Source: Rathayibacter sp. VKM Ac-2754 | GTDB taxonomy: Bacteria > Actinomycetota > Actinomycetes > Actinomycetales > Microbacteriaceae | Length of the DNA: 64,000 bases | NCBI RefSeq assembly: GCF_009807095.1 | Contig: NZ_WUCC01000002.1 | Coordinates: 372,001 to 436,000 of the forward strand | Reading direction: 5' to 3' | Part shown: in pieces, positions 1-9,251 of the stretch | Layout: every line of letters begins with the position of its first letter | Position numbering within the stretch: position 1 is the stretch's first letter | Notes under the pieces: model-generated | Told to the model about the DNA's origin: nothing | Databases searched by the model: none | What the model saw: the letters and a program-made list of their open reading frames with translations, nothing else | Made by a program: the position numbers and the translations under genes

Positions 1-1581
1 TTCGGCGATGCTCGCGGCCACGAGGGCGCCCGAGTCGTTCGTCGCGAGCGCGACTGTCGGCGAGGTGCCGGCCTTGTTCGAGAACTCGATCGACGCCGTG
101 TCGGGCAGCGCCGCGCGATCCGCATTCTTCTTGTCGATGCCGACCTGGCCGCGCAGCGTGTCCCCGTCGGCCGAGAACGACTCGGCGAAGCTGCTGGTGT
201 CGCCGTTCGCGAGGATGTCGGCGTAGGCCGAGCCGACCTCCTCCGGGGCGAGCTTCATCAGCTTGGAGTCCGGCGCGACGATCGAGGTGCCGACGGTGAC
301 CGGCGCGACGTCGGGGATGCGGGCGTTCGCCTCGAGCGAGATGGCGTAGTCGACCTTGTAGTCGACGCGCGGGCTGGCCTGGCTCATCACCAGCGCGATC
401 GGCGCCTGAGTGGTGTCCGTCGAGTTCTGCACGACGGCGGTGACGAGGCGGGGCCACGCCTCCGTGTCCTGCGGCAGCACGAGGCTCACGGGCGACGCGG
501 GGATCGCCTGCGGCGGGTCGATCGTGCCGCCCTTGACGACGACCTCGTAGTTGGTCGTGCGCTCGGTGAGCGCCTCGCCCTGGAATCGCTCCGCGAGCGC
601 GGTGGCGTCATGGGCCGCATCCGCGGCCGACGCGACGTCGGCGACGGAGGCGACGATCGCCTCCGCCTGCTGCGTCGTGACGACCGGGGTCGCCACCTCG
701 GCGGCGGGCGCCGCCGTGGAGGAGGCGGAGGCGCTCGGGGTCCCCGTGGCACCCGCCGCCAGATCGGGCCAGTAGTCGGAGCTGCAGCCGGCGAGCAGGA
801 CGCTCGTCCCCACGACGACGGGCAGCACGAGGAGGCGGCGACGGCGAGCGGGGCGCGGGGCGGCGACGGACGCCTGGATGCCGGCGCGAGCGCGCGGCCG
901 GCGGGCGCCGCGGGGCACCTTGCCCTGCGGGCCCTTCCGGCGAGGACCGTGCTGCCGGCGCAGGTGCAGGAACGCCCAGATGTAGAGGACGAGGCCGACG
1001 AGGAGGAAGAACGCGCCGCCGAGCAGCAGCGGACCGGCGAGAGGGGTCGCGGTGTCGACCGGCCAGCTGACGCTGACGTCGCTCGCGGCCGGCGCGGTGC
1101 CGTCGGTGGCGATCAGGATCGAGACGTCCTCGGGCACGTCGAGCGCGACGGTGATGCTGCCGGTGCCCTCGAACTGCTCGAGCCACAGGTCGGAGCCGCG
1201 CGGGTCGACGACGGCGGCATCGGCCGTGGCGACGTCGGAGGCCAGCTCGAGGGACGTCCCCGTCTCCTCCGACGCGGTGAGGGCGGCGGGCTCGCTCCGG
1301 TAGCCGATCGCCTCGTACTCGGAGCCGCCGACCCAGCCGAGCACGTCGGAGGTGCGCGCGTAGGCCAGCACCAGATCGCCGTCCCCCTCGACGGTGATCG
1401 TCTGCCGGCCCGGATTCGCGTCGAGCGTGCTGCCGTCGATCACCGCGTACGGGGCGCCCGACTCGAGAGCCGTCTCGGCGGTGAGCGACTCGGGAGGGGC
1501 CCAGACGGTCCTCTGACCGATGCCGAGCGCGATCATCGCGGCGGCGATGACGGTGGCGATGATGGCGAACACGAACCGCAC
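1..1581 (-). CDS. Multi-pass exported membrane protein, partial (C-terminus beyond window)
   Basis: The frame is open from a GTG at 1581 (AGGAGG-type ribosome site about 9 nt upstream) to base 1, so at least 527 residues are present and the C-terminus is missing. A signal/TM segment lies at about residues 2-22 and a presumably extracytoplasmic domain follows to about 185. A second TM (about 190-212) leads into an Arg/Lys-rich stretch, then a third TM ends in a lipobox-like LLAGC near residue 265 and precedes a long exported domain rich in Ala, Thr and Ser. I do not recognise the family. The gene is divergent from a DivIVA-domain gene, which hints at an envelope role but proves nothing. Confidence 0.75.
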   Translation of the reverse strand, partial: MRFVFAIIATVIAAAMIALGIGQRTVWAPPESLTAETALESGAPYAVIDGSTLDANPGRQTITVEGDGDLVLAYARTSDVLGWVGGSEYEAIGYRSEPAALTASEETGTSLELASDVATADAAVVDPRGSDLWLEQFEGTGSITVALDVPEDVSILIATDGTAPAASDVSVSWPVDTATPLAGPLLLGGAFFLLVGLVLYIWAFLHLRRQHGPRRKGPQGKVPRGARRPRARAGIQASVAAPRPARRRRLLVLPVVVGTSVLLAGCSSDYWPDLAAGATGTPSASASSTAAPAAEVATPVVTTQQAEAIVASVADVASAADAAHDATALAERFQGEALTERTTNYEVVVKGGTIDPPQAIPASPVSLVLPQDTEAWPRLVTAVVQNSTDTTQAPIALVMSQASPRVDYKVDYAISLEANARIPDVAPVTVGTSIVAPDSKLMKLAPEEVGSAYADILANGDTSSFAESFSADGDTLRGQVGIDKKNADRAALPDTASIEFSNKAGTSPTVALATNDSGALVAASIAE

Positions 1582-1838
1582 GAAAGAACTCCTCCTGTGT
1601 CGCCGGATCAGGGTGACGACCTCGGCCGGTTCGGGTGACACGGCCGGCCCGCGGCGCGACGGCAACAGACAAAGACAGTCCACGATAGCCGATGGCCTCC
1701 GACGATCCCAGGAGATCCGCCGAGAGAGCCCGCCGGCCGCGCCGGGTGGGGTGTCGCCCCCGGGCCGGGACGCACCCGCTGACTAAACTTCCCGGAGTGC
1801 CGCGGACCCCACGCGGACCTACTTCCGGAGGAGACGAC

Positions 1839-3239
1839 GTGGCAAGCGACGAGGCCGAATTCACCCAGGTGTTCCGTGGCTACGACCGGGACGAGGTCGA
1901 CAAGGCCATCCAGGGTCTGCGGCGCGAGCTCATCCACGCCAACACCCAGGCCGCCGAGGGCGGTCGCGAGGTCAAGCGGCTCACCTCCCGCATCGACGGC
2001 CTCGAGAAGGAGCTGCAGCAGGTCGGCACCCCGACCTACGCGGGCCTCGGCGCCAAGCTCGAGCACACCCTCCGCGTCGCCGAGGAGCAGTCCGAGCGCC
2101 TGATCGCCCAGGCCGAGAACGACGCGTCGGCGCTGCGCCGCTCGACCCGCGACGACGGCGACCGCATCCTCCAGGAGGCGCGCGACGAGGCCGAGCGCCT
2201 CGTGACGGAGGCTCGTCGCCGCGCCGACCGCACGCGCAACGAGTCCGAGGCGCAGGCCGCCGCCACCCTCGGCAAGGCGGCCGACGATCGGGACGTCATG
2301 ACCCAGGACGCGGTCCGCGAGGCCGCCGCGATCCGCGGGACCGTCGCGACCGAGGCCGCCGAGACGCGCGCCACGGCCAAGCGCGAGGCCGCCGCGATCC
2401 GCTCCGAGGCCGAGCGCGAGGCCGCCGAGATGCGCGCCGTCGCCGCTCGCGAGGTCGAGGTAGCCCGCGCCGAGGCCGCCCGCCTGACCCAGAGCACCGA
2501 GCTCCTGCGTGCCGAGGTCGCCTCGGAGGTCGACCGCCTGCGGGCGGCCGTCGCCGCCGAGGTCGCCGAGGCCCGCGCGGCCGTCGAGGCCGAGATCCTC
2601 ACGGCGCGCGCCGACCTCGACGCCGAGCTGGCCGGCGGCCGAGCCGACGCCGCCCGCGAACTGGCCGATCAGCGCACCCGCCTCGCTCAGGAGAGGGCGG
2701 ACGCCGTGGCGCAGCTCGACGCCGAGCTCGCTGGCCTCCGCGCCGCCGCGAACGACGAGGCAGCCGCGCTCTCGCGCGACGTGGAGCAGGCGCGCATCGA
2801 CCTGGTCGTCGAGCTCGCCGCCCGCCGCGAGGAGGCCGACCGCGACTACCTCGTCCGCCACCAGGAGGCCGTCGCCCAGACCCAGCGCTACCTCGACGAG
2901 TCGAACCTGCAGCTCGCCGACGCCATCCGCCGCGCCAACGACAAGCGCCTCGAGGCCGACGAGCTGCGCAGCGACGCTCTCGACGAGACCACCCGGCTCC
3001 GCCGCGACGCGCAGGACGAGTCGGACCGGCTGCTCGACGAGGCCCGCGAGCGCGCCCAGCAGATCGTCGCGGACGCCGAGCGCCGCACCCGCGAGCTCGT
3101 CTCGGCAGCCGAGGGTCGCCTCGACGAGATCCGAACGGAGCGCGACGCGATCGCGGGATACGTCACGGGCCTCCGCGGGCTGATCGGCCACATCGACGGC
3201 CTGTCCGAGGACGACTCGAAGAACGACTCGAAGGACTGA
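1839..3239 (+). CDS. DivIVA-domain coiled-coil protein
   Basis: The 466-residue protein starts at a GTG 6 nt after a GGAGGAG ribosome site. The N-terminus has the DivIVA-type signature (FTQVFRGYDRDEVD, residues about 8-21), which in this family senses curved membrane at poles and septa. The rest is one long Ala/Glu/Arg-rich coiled coil with repeating EAA and EAER blocks up to about residue 440 and an acidic Asp/Ser/Lys tail. It resembles actinobacterial scaffold proteins of the Wag31/SepIVA/FilP kind in design. Which of these it matches in function cannot be decided from sequence alone. Confidence 0.85.
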   Translation: MASDEAEFTQVFRGYDRDEVDKAIQGLRRELIHANTQAAEGGREVKRLTSRIDGLEKELQQVGTPTYAGLGAKLEHTLRVAEEQSERLIAQAENDASALRRSTRDDGDRILQEARDEAERLVTEARRRADRTRNESEAQAAATLGKAADDRDVMTQDAVREAAAIRGTVATEAAETRATAKREAAAIRSEAEREAAEMRAVAAREVEVARAEAARLTQSTELLRAEVASEVDRLRAAVAAEVAEARAAVEAEILTARADLDAELAGGRADAARELADQRTRLAQERADAVAQLDAELAGLRAAANDEAAALSRDVEQARIDLVVELAARREEADRDYLVRHQEAVAQTQRYLDESNLQLADAIRRANDKRLEADELRSDALDETTRLRRDAQDESDRLLDEARERAQQIVADAERRTRELVSAAEGRLDEIRTERDAIAGYVTGLRGLIGHIDGLSEDDSKNDSKD

Positions 3240-3314
3240 CTCCCGAGGAGCCCGGCCCGCCGAGCCCGCTCACCGCAGCCGGGGCCTCAGCGGGTCGGGG
3301 TCCTCGCGTCCGGC

Positions 3315-4040
3315 TCAGGCCGCGTCGCCCGCCCACTCCGTCGGCAGCGGAGCGGAGACGGGGGCGACGACGCGGACGATCTCGTCGAGCACTCGGCGCG
3401 TCTGCGCCTCGCCGACCCACAGGTGCTTGCCCCCGTCCACGGCGACGAGCTCGAGCTGCGGCACCGAGGCGAACCGCTCCGCCGCCTCCCGGGGCCGCAG
3501 GTAGTCGTCGAGCTCCGGGATCAGCGCGACGAGCGGCCGCCCGTCCTCGGCCCACGCGGCGACCTCGTCGGCCGACGCGCGGTGCAGCGGCGGCGAGAGG
3601 AGGATCATTCCCTCGATCGGGTGCTCCCTCCCCCACTTGAGCGCCAGCTCCGTGCCGAACGACCAGCCCACGAGCCACGGATGCGGCAGTCCCCGCTCGG
3701 CGACGAACGCCATCGCCGCCGCGACGTCGGCGCGCTCGTCGTCGCCGTGCCCGAACGCGCCTTCGCTCGTGCCGCGCGGAGAGCTCGTGCCGCGGGTGTT
3801 GAAGCGCAGGACGGCCAGGTCGGCGAGAGCCGGCAACCGCGCCGCGGCCTTCCGCAGGATGTGCGAGTCCATGAAGCCGCCGTGCGTGGGCAGCGGGTGC
3901 AGCGTGACGAGCGTCGCGACCGGCTCGCGGTCGAGCGGCAGTGCCAGCTCGCCGACCAGCGTCAGCCCGTCCGAGGTGTGCAGCTCGATGTCCTCGCGCC
4001 TGGCGGGGAGGACCACTCCGCCGCGGATCTCGGTCGTCAT
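3315..4040 (-). CDS. Alpha/beta hydrolase
   Basis: The 241-residue hydrolase has the nucleophile elbow GWSFG (about residue 122), a downstream acid in ELDDYLRP and a likely catalytic His in GGKHLW, so Ser-Asp-His are all present in order. An oxyanion-region motif LHPLPTHGG lies near residue 47. There is no signal peptide, so it is cytoplasmic. Its ATG overlaps the stop of the upstream small CxxC protein by 4 nt (ATGA), indicating co-translation. The substrate is unknown; the family includes dienelactone-hydrolase-like and esterase-type enzymes. Confidence 0.8.
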   Translation of the reverse strand: MTTEIRGGVVLPARREDIELHTSDGLTLVGELALPLDREPVATLVTLHPLPTHGGFMDSHILRKAAARLPALADLAVLRFNTRGTSSPRGTSEGAFGHGDDERADVAAAMAFVAERGLPHPWLVGWSFGTELALKWGREHPIEGMILLSPPLHRASADEVAAWAEDGRPLVALIPELDDYLRPREAAERFASVPQLELVAVDGGKHLWVGEAQTRRVLDEIVRVVAPVSAPLPTEWAGDAA

Positions 4041-4345
4041 CGGGCTCCTTCGATTCTCCAGCAGTGGGTGTGCCAGTGCCGGCGTCCCGCGAGGTCGGCC
4101 GCGTCGCCGAGCGCTCCGTCGGCGCGCCAGACCACGAGGTGCGCCAGGCCGACGTCGATCGTCAGGCCGCAGCCCGGGCAGAGGTAGTTCTTGACGGCGC
4201 GGGCGGCCGACACGGGCTGCACGTTCCACTCCCGGCCGCGATGCGACTCGGTGCGGCGCCAGCCCGCGAGCATCTGCGAGAGATCCCGCTGCTCCTCGCC
4301 GTCGTCGTCGCGCCTGCTCCCCCGGGGTCTGTTGCTGCGCGGCAT
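4037..4345 (-). CDS. Small conserved protein with CPGCG and HxHC motifs
   Basis: This 102-residue protein has a basic N-terminus (MPRSNRPRGSRR), then CPGCG (about residue 56) and HWHTHCW near the C-terminus. The cysteines and histidines could bind one zinc ion. It is translationally coupled to the following hydrolase gene by a 4-nt overlap. I recall such proteins as conserved hypotheticals in Microbacteriaceae, sometimes labelled ATP/GTP-binding without clear basis. Function unknown. Confidence 0.7.
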   Translation of the reverse strand: MPRSNRPRGSRRDDDGEEQRDLSQMLAGWRRTESHRGREWNVQPVSAARAVKNYLCPGCGLTIDVGLAHLVVWRADGALGDAADLAGRRHWHTHCWRIEGAR

Positions 4346-4389
4346 CGCACCAGTCTAGGAGGCGCCCCTGCGGCGTTCCGGAACGGGTG

Positions 4390-6132
4390 TCAGTGCGAAC
4401 TGTCGTCCATCTCGAGCCGGGTCTCCTCGGCGTCGAGCATCAGCTGGGCCCGGCGGAGGATGCGCGACGAGTAGACGCCGCGGCTGCGCGCCTCCAGCAG
4501 CGCCTCGCGCTCGGCGAGCAGGACCGCGCGCCGCAGGTGCAGGTACTGGCCGTGCGGTCCGAGCGGGGCGTCGCCGTGCCGCTCGACCTGCTCCCAGGCG
4601 ACCTGCGATCGGGTGAGGGTGTCGCGGCGGACGCGCTCGAGCACGCGCGGGCCGACGGTCCCCTCCGGCAGCTCGTCGACCGCCTCCGGGAGCGCCTGGA
4701 TGCCGGTGGACGCCACCTCGTCCAGGAGGGTCGCGAGCTCGCGTCGATCGGCCTCGCCGTCGCTGCCCTGGATCCCGGTGATGCGGATGAGGGCCGGCAG
4801 TGTCGCTCCCTGCAGCAGCAGAGTCACGACCGCGACGGTGAACGCGATCAGGATCAGCTGCGAGCGATAGGGCGTCTCGTCCGGGAGCGACTGCGCCGCG
4901 GCGAGCGTGACCACGCCCCGCATCCCCGACCACGAGAGGATCACGCCGCCGCGCCAGCCGAACGCCTCATTCGCGGTCGCCGCGAGATCGGTCTCGCGGC
5001 GCTGGTAGAGCTTCTCGGCGCGCTGCTGCCGACGACGGAAGCGCTCGTCGGTGGTGGCGCTGTTGCGCAGCCGCATCACCCCGACCTTCAGCCGCCGGTT
5101 GATCCGCTCGGCGCGACGCCCCGATCCGCGGAGCCAGAGCAGCAGCGGCCAGACGAACAGCGTCCGCAGCACGATGAGGAGGACGACGGTCGCCAGCCCG
5201 AGGTACACGGAGGTGTCGACGCCGAGCCCGCCCTCCACCTCGCCGATGATCGCCTTGATCTCGGCGCCCATCAGCAGGAAGACGCCGTTCTCGAGCAGGA
5301 ACTGCGCCGTCCGCCAGTTGATCCGCTCGCTGAGCCGCGACTGCGGGCTGAGGTAGCGCGCGCTGTTGTGCCCCGTGTAGATGCCGGTGACCACGACCGC
5401 GAGCACGCCCGAGGCGCCCAGCTCCTCCGCGGGGATGTAGGCGAGGAACGGGACGGCGAACGAGACCGCCGTGTCGAGGACCGGGTCGCTGAGCTTCGAG
5501 CGGATGAAGACGGTCAGCACGCCCATCACCATCCCGAGCGCGATCGCCATCAGCACGGAGTAGACGAAGAGCACTCCCACCTCGCCGACGTCGATGGCGT
5601 CGGTCGTCACGGAGGCGCCGACCACCGCGGCCGCGGCCGTCGCCGCCCGCAGCAGTACGAGGGCCGAGGCGTCGTTGACCAGGCTCTCGCCCTCGAGGAC
5701 GGTGACGAGCCGCGGAGGCAGCCCGAGCTTCTTGCCGATCGAGGTCGCGGCGACCGCATCGGTCGGGCTGACGACCGCACCCAGGGCGATGGCCGCAGGG
5801 AGGCTGAGGTCGGGCAGGACGATGTAGAGGAAGAGGCCCACGACGATCGCGGTGACGAACACCAGCAGGACCGAGAGCCCGAAGATCGAGCGGAGGTTGC
5901 GGCGGAAGTCGGTCAGCGGGACCTGGATCGCCGCTGAGTACAGCAGGGGCGGGAGCACACCGGCGAGGATCAGCTCCGGCTCGACGTGGATGTCCGGGAC
6001 GCCGGGCACGTAGGACGCGCCGATGCCGACGACGACCAGGATCAGGGGCGCCGCGATGCCGAGTCTGCTGGAGAAGCGCGCGACCGTGACGACGGTGATG
6101 ATGCCGGCGATCCCGAGCAGCGCGTAGTCCAC
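4390..6132 (-). CDS. CPA1-family Na+/H+ antiporter
   Basis: The 580-residue protein has about 12 hydrophobic segments in its first 420 residues and a cytoplasmic C-terminal domain of about 160. It carries the conserved SPTDAVA motif and the ion-binding pair VNDASAL, both typical of NhaP/YjcE-type CPA1 exchangers. It should swap cytoplasmic Na+ or K+ for protons at the membrane to control pH and salt. Length and topology match the family. The cation preference is not readable from sequence. Confidence 0.9.
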   Translation of the reverse strand: MDYALLGIAGIITVVTVARFSSRLGIAAPLILVVVGIGASYVPGVPDIHVEPELILAGVLPPLLYSAAIQVPLTDFRRNLRSIFGLSVLLVFVTAIVVGLFLYIVLPDLSLPAAIALGAVVSPTDAVAATSIGKKLGLPPRLVTVLEGESLVNDASALVLLRAATAAAAVVGASVTTDAIDVGEVGVLFVYSVLMAIALGMVMGVLTVFIRSKLSDPVLDTAVSFAVPFLAYIPAEELGASGVLAVVVTGIYTGHNSARYLSPQSRLSERINWRTAQFLLENGVFLLMGAEIKAIIGEVEGGLGVDTSVYLGLATVVLLIVLRTLFVWPLLLWLRGSGRRAERINRRLKVGVMRLRNSATTDERFRRRQQRAEKLYQRRETDLAATANEAFGWRGGVILSWSGMRGVVTLAAAQSLPDETPYRSQLILIAFTVAVVTLLLQGATLPALIRITGIQGSDGEADRRELATLLDEVASTGIQALPEAVDELPEGTVGPRVLERVRRDTLTRSQVAWEQVERHGDAPLGPHGQYLHLRRAVLLAEREALLEARSRGVYSSRILRRAQLMLDAEETRLEMDDSSH

Positions 6133-6193
6133 GGCACCAGGGTACCGACGCGATCAGCGCCGACCGGTCACCGGCCTCGACGCCGCCGGAGGA

Positions 6194-6925
6194 TCAGTAC
6201 CAGCCGACGTCCTCGGAGTGCGCCCAGGCGCCGCACGGCGAGCCGTAGCGACCCGAGATGTAGCCGAGGCCCCAGGTGATCTGGGTGCTGGCGCTGGTCG
6301 CCCAGTCGCCGCCCGCGCTGGCCATCTTGTTGCCGGGCAGGGCCTGCGGGATGCCGTAGGCGCCACTGGACTTGTTCTCGGCGTAGACGTTCCAGCCGGA
6401 CTCGCGGTTCCAGAGCAGGACGAGGCAGTCGTACTCGCTGTCGGCCCAGCCGCGCTGCACGATCATGTCGTACGCGATGGCCTTGGCGGACCCGGGATCG
6501 GGAGCGGCGGCACGGGCCACAGGTGCTGCTGCCTCCTCCGACTCCTCCTCGTCCTCCTGGACGGCCTCGGCCGTCTCGGTGGGGGTCGGCGTCGGCGTGG
6601 GGGTCGGAGTGGGCTTCGCCTGCGCGTCGAAGGTGTCGCGCTGGATCGTCCGCTCGACGGCACCGGCGACGACGAGACGCTGCGCGGGGTCTCCGTCGAA
6701 GCGGGCGGGGGCCTGGTAGTAAGGCGACGCGACGGCTCCGCTGGAGGGATCGACAACGTTCACCATCACGAACCCGATCGACGCGGCGAAGGCGAGGAAG
6801 GCGAGCGGGATGCGGGTGCGCGACCTGCGAACGGGGGGCCGCTTCGGGGCGGCCGGCGCTGCGGCCGAGTGCCGCGAGACCGGTGCCTGGGAGACGGAAC
6901 GTTCTTGATGCATAGCCACGATCAC
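6194..6925 (-). CDS. Transglycosylase-like cell-wall protein with Pro-Thr linker
   Basis: The protein is 243 residues if the GTG at 6925 is used; an ATG at 6913 is equally plausible because neither has a clear ribosome site. A basic N-terminus and one TM/signal anchor (about residues 40-58) are followed by a (PT)n linker and an acidic stretch. A C-terminal lysozyme-like domain starts near residue 150, with a likely catalytic Glu in NRESGWN and the motif GAYGIPQALPG. This is the small transglycosylase/aggregation-promoting-factor fold common in actinobacteria and should act on peptidoglycan outside the membrane. A shorter relative occurs in the island near 24.4-24.9 kb. Confidence 0.8.
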   Translation of the reverse strand: MIVAMHQERSVSQAPVSRHSAAAPAAPKRPPVRRSRTRIPLAFLAFAASIGFVMVNVVDPSSGAVASPYYQAPARFDGDPAQRLVVAGAVERTIQRDTFDAQAKPTPTPTPTPTPTETAEAVQEDEEESEEAAAPVARAAAPDPGSAKAIAYDMIVQRGWADSEYDCLVLLWNRESGWNVYAENKSSGAYGIPQALPGNKMASAGGDWATSASTQITWGLGYISGRYGSPCGAWAHSEDVGWY

Positions 6926-6943
6926 GAAAGCATAACGGGTTAT

Positions 6944-6958
6944 GGCCTGATCGGCCAG
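6944..6958. repeat. Short inverted repeat upstream of the transglycosylase gene
   Basis: TGGCC and GGCCA arms flank a 5-bp centre between two minus-strand genes, 19 bp before the transglycosylase GTG start. It could be an operator. There is no further support. Confidence 0.3.
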
Positions 6959-6974
6959 GTGATCCGGAGGCGCG

Positions 6975-7526
6975 TCAGCGGACGGCCAGCATCACGTCGA
7001 CCACCGTGTCGAGGACGAAGTCGACCTGGGGCTCCGAGTACCCGCCGCGCTGGGGGGCGAACGAGACCGTGCGGACGTCGTCCACCGTCAGGACGGAGCC
7101 GTCGCGGAAGTAGCCCGAGATCCGGTCGGCGAAGGCGTCGACCTGGCGGATGTTGTAGCCGGTGGTCAGGGCGCCGGCGTGGTCGAAGCGCTCGTGGGCG
7201 GGGCGGGCGAGCCGGTTGACGATCTCCTGTGCGGTCGCGCGCGCCTCCCGCAGCCACTGCTCCTCGCCCTTCGCGGCGATCGCGAACTGGCGCTCGCGCA
7301 GGGCGAACGCGTCCTCGAGGCGCTCGAGCGCGGCGTCGACGTGCGGCGCCGAGTAGCCGCCCTTCTTGAGCGTGAACGCGGTGTGGCGGAGGTCGGCGGC
7401 GCGCAGATCCGCGGCTCCACCGGAGAGCTGCGCGTAGGCCTCGCGCGCGGAGGCCAGGAACGTGTCGACCTCGACGGTGTCGTAGCCGGGCCGGGACTCG
7501 CGCGCGTAGGGGAAGGGAGCGTCCAT
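6975..7526 (-). CDS. Small protein with repeated DivIVA-like motifs
   Basis: The 183-residue protein contains two or more copies of the short DivIVA-type pattern: F-(P/S)-x-RGGYS-x-PQVD near the C-terminus, KKGGYSAPHVD in the middle and RPGYDTVEVD at the N-terminus. These match the DivIVA-domain repeat found in small actinobacterial proteins. No membrane segment or long coiled coil is visible. A role at the growing or dividing cell envelope is inferred from the domain only. Confidence 0.75.
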   Translation of the reverse strand: MDAPFPYARESRPGYDTVEVDTFLASAREAYAQLSGGAADLRAADLRHTAFTLKKGGYSAPHVDAALERLEDAFALRERQFAIAAKGEEQWLREARATAQEIVNRLARPAHERFDHAGALTTGYNIRQVDAFADRISGYFRDGSVLTVDDVRTVSFAPQRGGYSEPQVDFVLDTVVDVMLAVR

Positions 7527-7640
7527 CCCGTCATTCTGCCAAGACCCGAGAGCTGCGGCGGACAGCGGCGAGTCGGCGCTCAGCGGGCTCGAACCGCTCC
7601 GAGCGCTCAGCGGCCCAGTGCGCTCAGCGGCTCGATGGGC

Positions 7641-8657
7641 TCAGTGCGCGAAGACGAAGTAGAGCACGTAGGCCGCGGCGGCCGACGGGAGGATCGAGTC
7701 GAGTCGGTCGAGCAGTCCCCCGTGCCCCGGCAGCCACGTGCTCATGTCCTTGATGCCGATGTCGCGCTTGATCAGCGACTCGGCGAGGTCTCCGACGGTC
7801 GCGGTCAGGAGGATGACGGCACCGAACACGGCGCCCACCCACCACGGCTGACCGAGCAGGAGGACGGCGAGCAGGATGCCCGCCACGACTCCCGCGACTC
7901 CGGCTCCCGCGAAGCCCTCCCAGGTCTTCTTCGGGCTGATGCGCGGCGCCATCGGGTGCTTGCCCCAGGTGAGGCCGCTCGCATACGCCCCGGTGTCGAC
8001 GACGATCGCGAGGGCGAGGAACGAGAGCGCCCACAGCTGGCCGCCCGGCTCGGCGACGAGGCGGATCGCGAACGCGCCGAGGAAGGTGACGTAGGCCTGA
8101 ACGAAGGCGCCGAGGCCCAGATCGAGCAGCAGATCGCGCCGGCTCGACGAGGTGCGCTTGACGAGCTGCTCGCCCAGACGCCAGAGGCCGATGAAGACCG
8201 AGCCCAGGACAACCGCGAGGAATCCGCCGGAGATGCCGCCGTAGTAGGCGGCCGGCACGGCGACGACCGCCACGATCCCCGTGGGGATGCGGGGGATGTC
8301 GCGACCCGCGTGGCGGAGTGCCATCGAGAGCTCGAGAGCGGCGAAGAGCACCAGCACGCCGGCCAGCACCATGAAGAGCTCTTTGATCACCAGCAGGCTG
8401 ACGAGCATCACGCCGACGCCCACGAGTCCGATGAGCGTCGCCGAGACGAGGTTGCGTCCCGAACGCGCCGTCAGCCGCTCGTTGGTGGCCTCCAGCTGCG
8501 CCCGCGTCGCCTCGAGCTGACGCTCGACGTCGGCGCGACCCTGCTGGGCCCGCGCGCGGAGAGCGTCGCGCGTGACCATGCGCGACCCCCGGGCGCCCGG
8601 GACGTGCGGACCGGGCCGCTCCTCGCCGCCTTCGGGTTCCACGGGGTGCTCTGCCAC
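7641..8657 (-). CDS. cdsA: Phosphatidate cytidylyltransferase
   Basis: The 338-residue integral membrane enzyme makes CDP-diacylglycerol from CTP and phosphatidic acid for phospholipid synthesis. The C-terminus carries the CTP_transf_1 signature (GDLAESLIKRDIGIKD, then GHGGLLDRLDS). About eight hydrophobic segments follow a charged, partly helical N-terminal extension of about 75 residues, typical of actinobacterial CdsA. It begins 6 nt after the frr stop codon and so belongs to the pyrH-frr-cdsA unit. Confidence 0.93.
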   Translation of the reverse strand: MAEHPVEPEGGEERPGPHVPGARGSRMVTRDALRARAQQGRADVERQLEATRAQLEATNERLTARSGRNLVSATLIGLVGVGVMLVSLLVIKELFMVLAGVLVLFAALELSMALRHAGRDIPRIPTGIVAVVAVPAAYYGGISGGFLAVVLGSVFIGLWRLGEQLVKRTSSSRRDLLLDLGLGAFVQAYVTFLGAFAIRLVAEPGGQLWALSFLALAIVVDTGAYASGLTWGKHPMAPRISPKKTWEGFAGAGVAGVVAGILLAVLLLGQPWWVGAVFGAVILLTATVGDLAESLIKRDIGIKDMSTWLPGHGGLLDRLDSILPSAAAAYVLYFVFAH

Positions 8658-8663
8658 GGCCGA

Positions 8664-9218
8664 CTACACCTCGAGGAGTTCGGATTCCTTGCGCTTGAGC
8701 GCCTCGTCGATCGCGTCGACGTGCTGCTTCGTGAGCGCCTCGAGCTCCTTCTCACCGCGCGAGAGCTCGTCGTCGCCGATATCGCCCTTCAGCGCGTCGA
8801 GGTCGTCCTTCGCCTTGCGGCGGATGTTGCGGACCGCGATCTTCGCGTCCTCGGCCTTGGTGCGCACGACCTTGACGAACTCCTTGCGGCGCTCGGTGGT
8901 GAGCTCGGGGAGGGTGACGCGGATGAGCGAGCCGTCGTTGGTCGGGTTGGCGCCGAGGTTGGGCATGTCCCGGATGGCCTGCTCGATGTCGCGCAGCGAG
9001 CCCTTGTCGTAGGGCGTCACGAGGAGCGTGCGCGCCTCCTGGTTCTGCATCGACGCGAGCTGCGAGAGCGGCGTCGGCGTGCCGTAGTAGCTCACCAGCA
9101 CCTTCTGGAACATGCCGGGGTTCGCCCGGCCGGTGCGCACCGACGAGAAGTCCTCCTTGGCGACCTCGACGGCCTTGCCCATCTTGGTCTTCGCGTCGGC
9201 CAGTACATCCGAGATCAC
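8664..9218 (-). CDS. frr: Ribosome recycling factor
   Basis: At 184 residues it has the normal length for RRF, which with EF-G splits post-termination ribosomes. Family motifs seen include [24 protein letters not shown] and [13 protein letters not shown], followed by a long helical C-terminus. It starts at a GTG with an AAGGAG site upstream, 33 nt after pyrH, in the conserved order tsf-pyrH-frr-cdsA. Confidence 0.97.
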   Translation of the reverse strand: MISDVLADAKTKMGKAVEVAKEDFSSVRTGRANPGMFQKVLVSYYGTPTPLSQLASMQNQEARTLLVTPYDKGSLRDIEQAIRDMPNLGANPTNDGSLIRVTLPELTTERRKEFVKVVRTKAEDAKIAVRNIRRKAKDDLDALKGDIGDDELSRGEKELEALTKQHVDAIDEALKRKESELLEV

Positions 9219-9251
9219 AGGGGACTCCTTAGGAAGGGGGAAGTGGTCAGT

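Noticed and set aside
608-1864. A long Arg-rich minus-strand frame at the left end
   Set aside because: The correct minus-strand frame is the one starting at 1581 with TM segments. The other is an out-of-frame shadow full of Arg and Pro.
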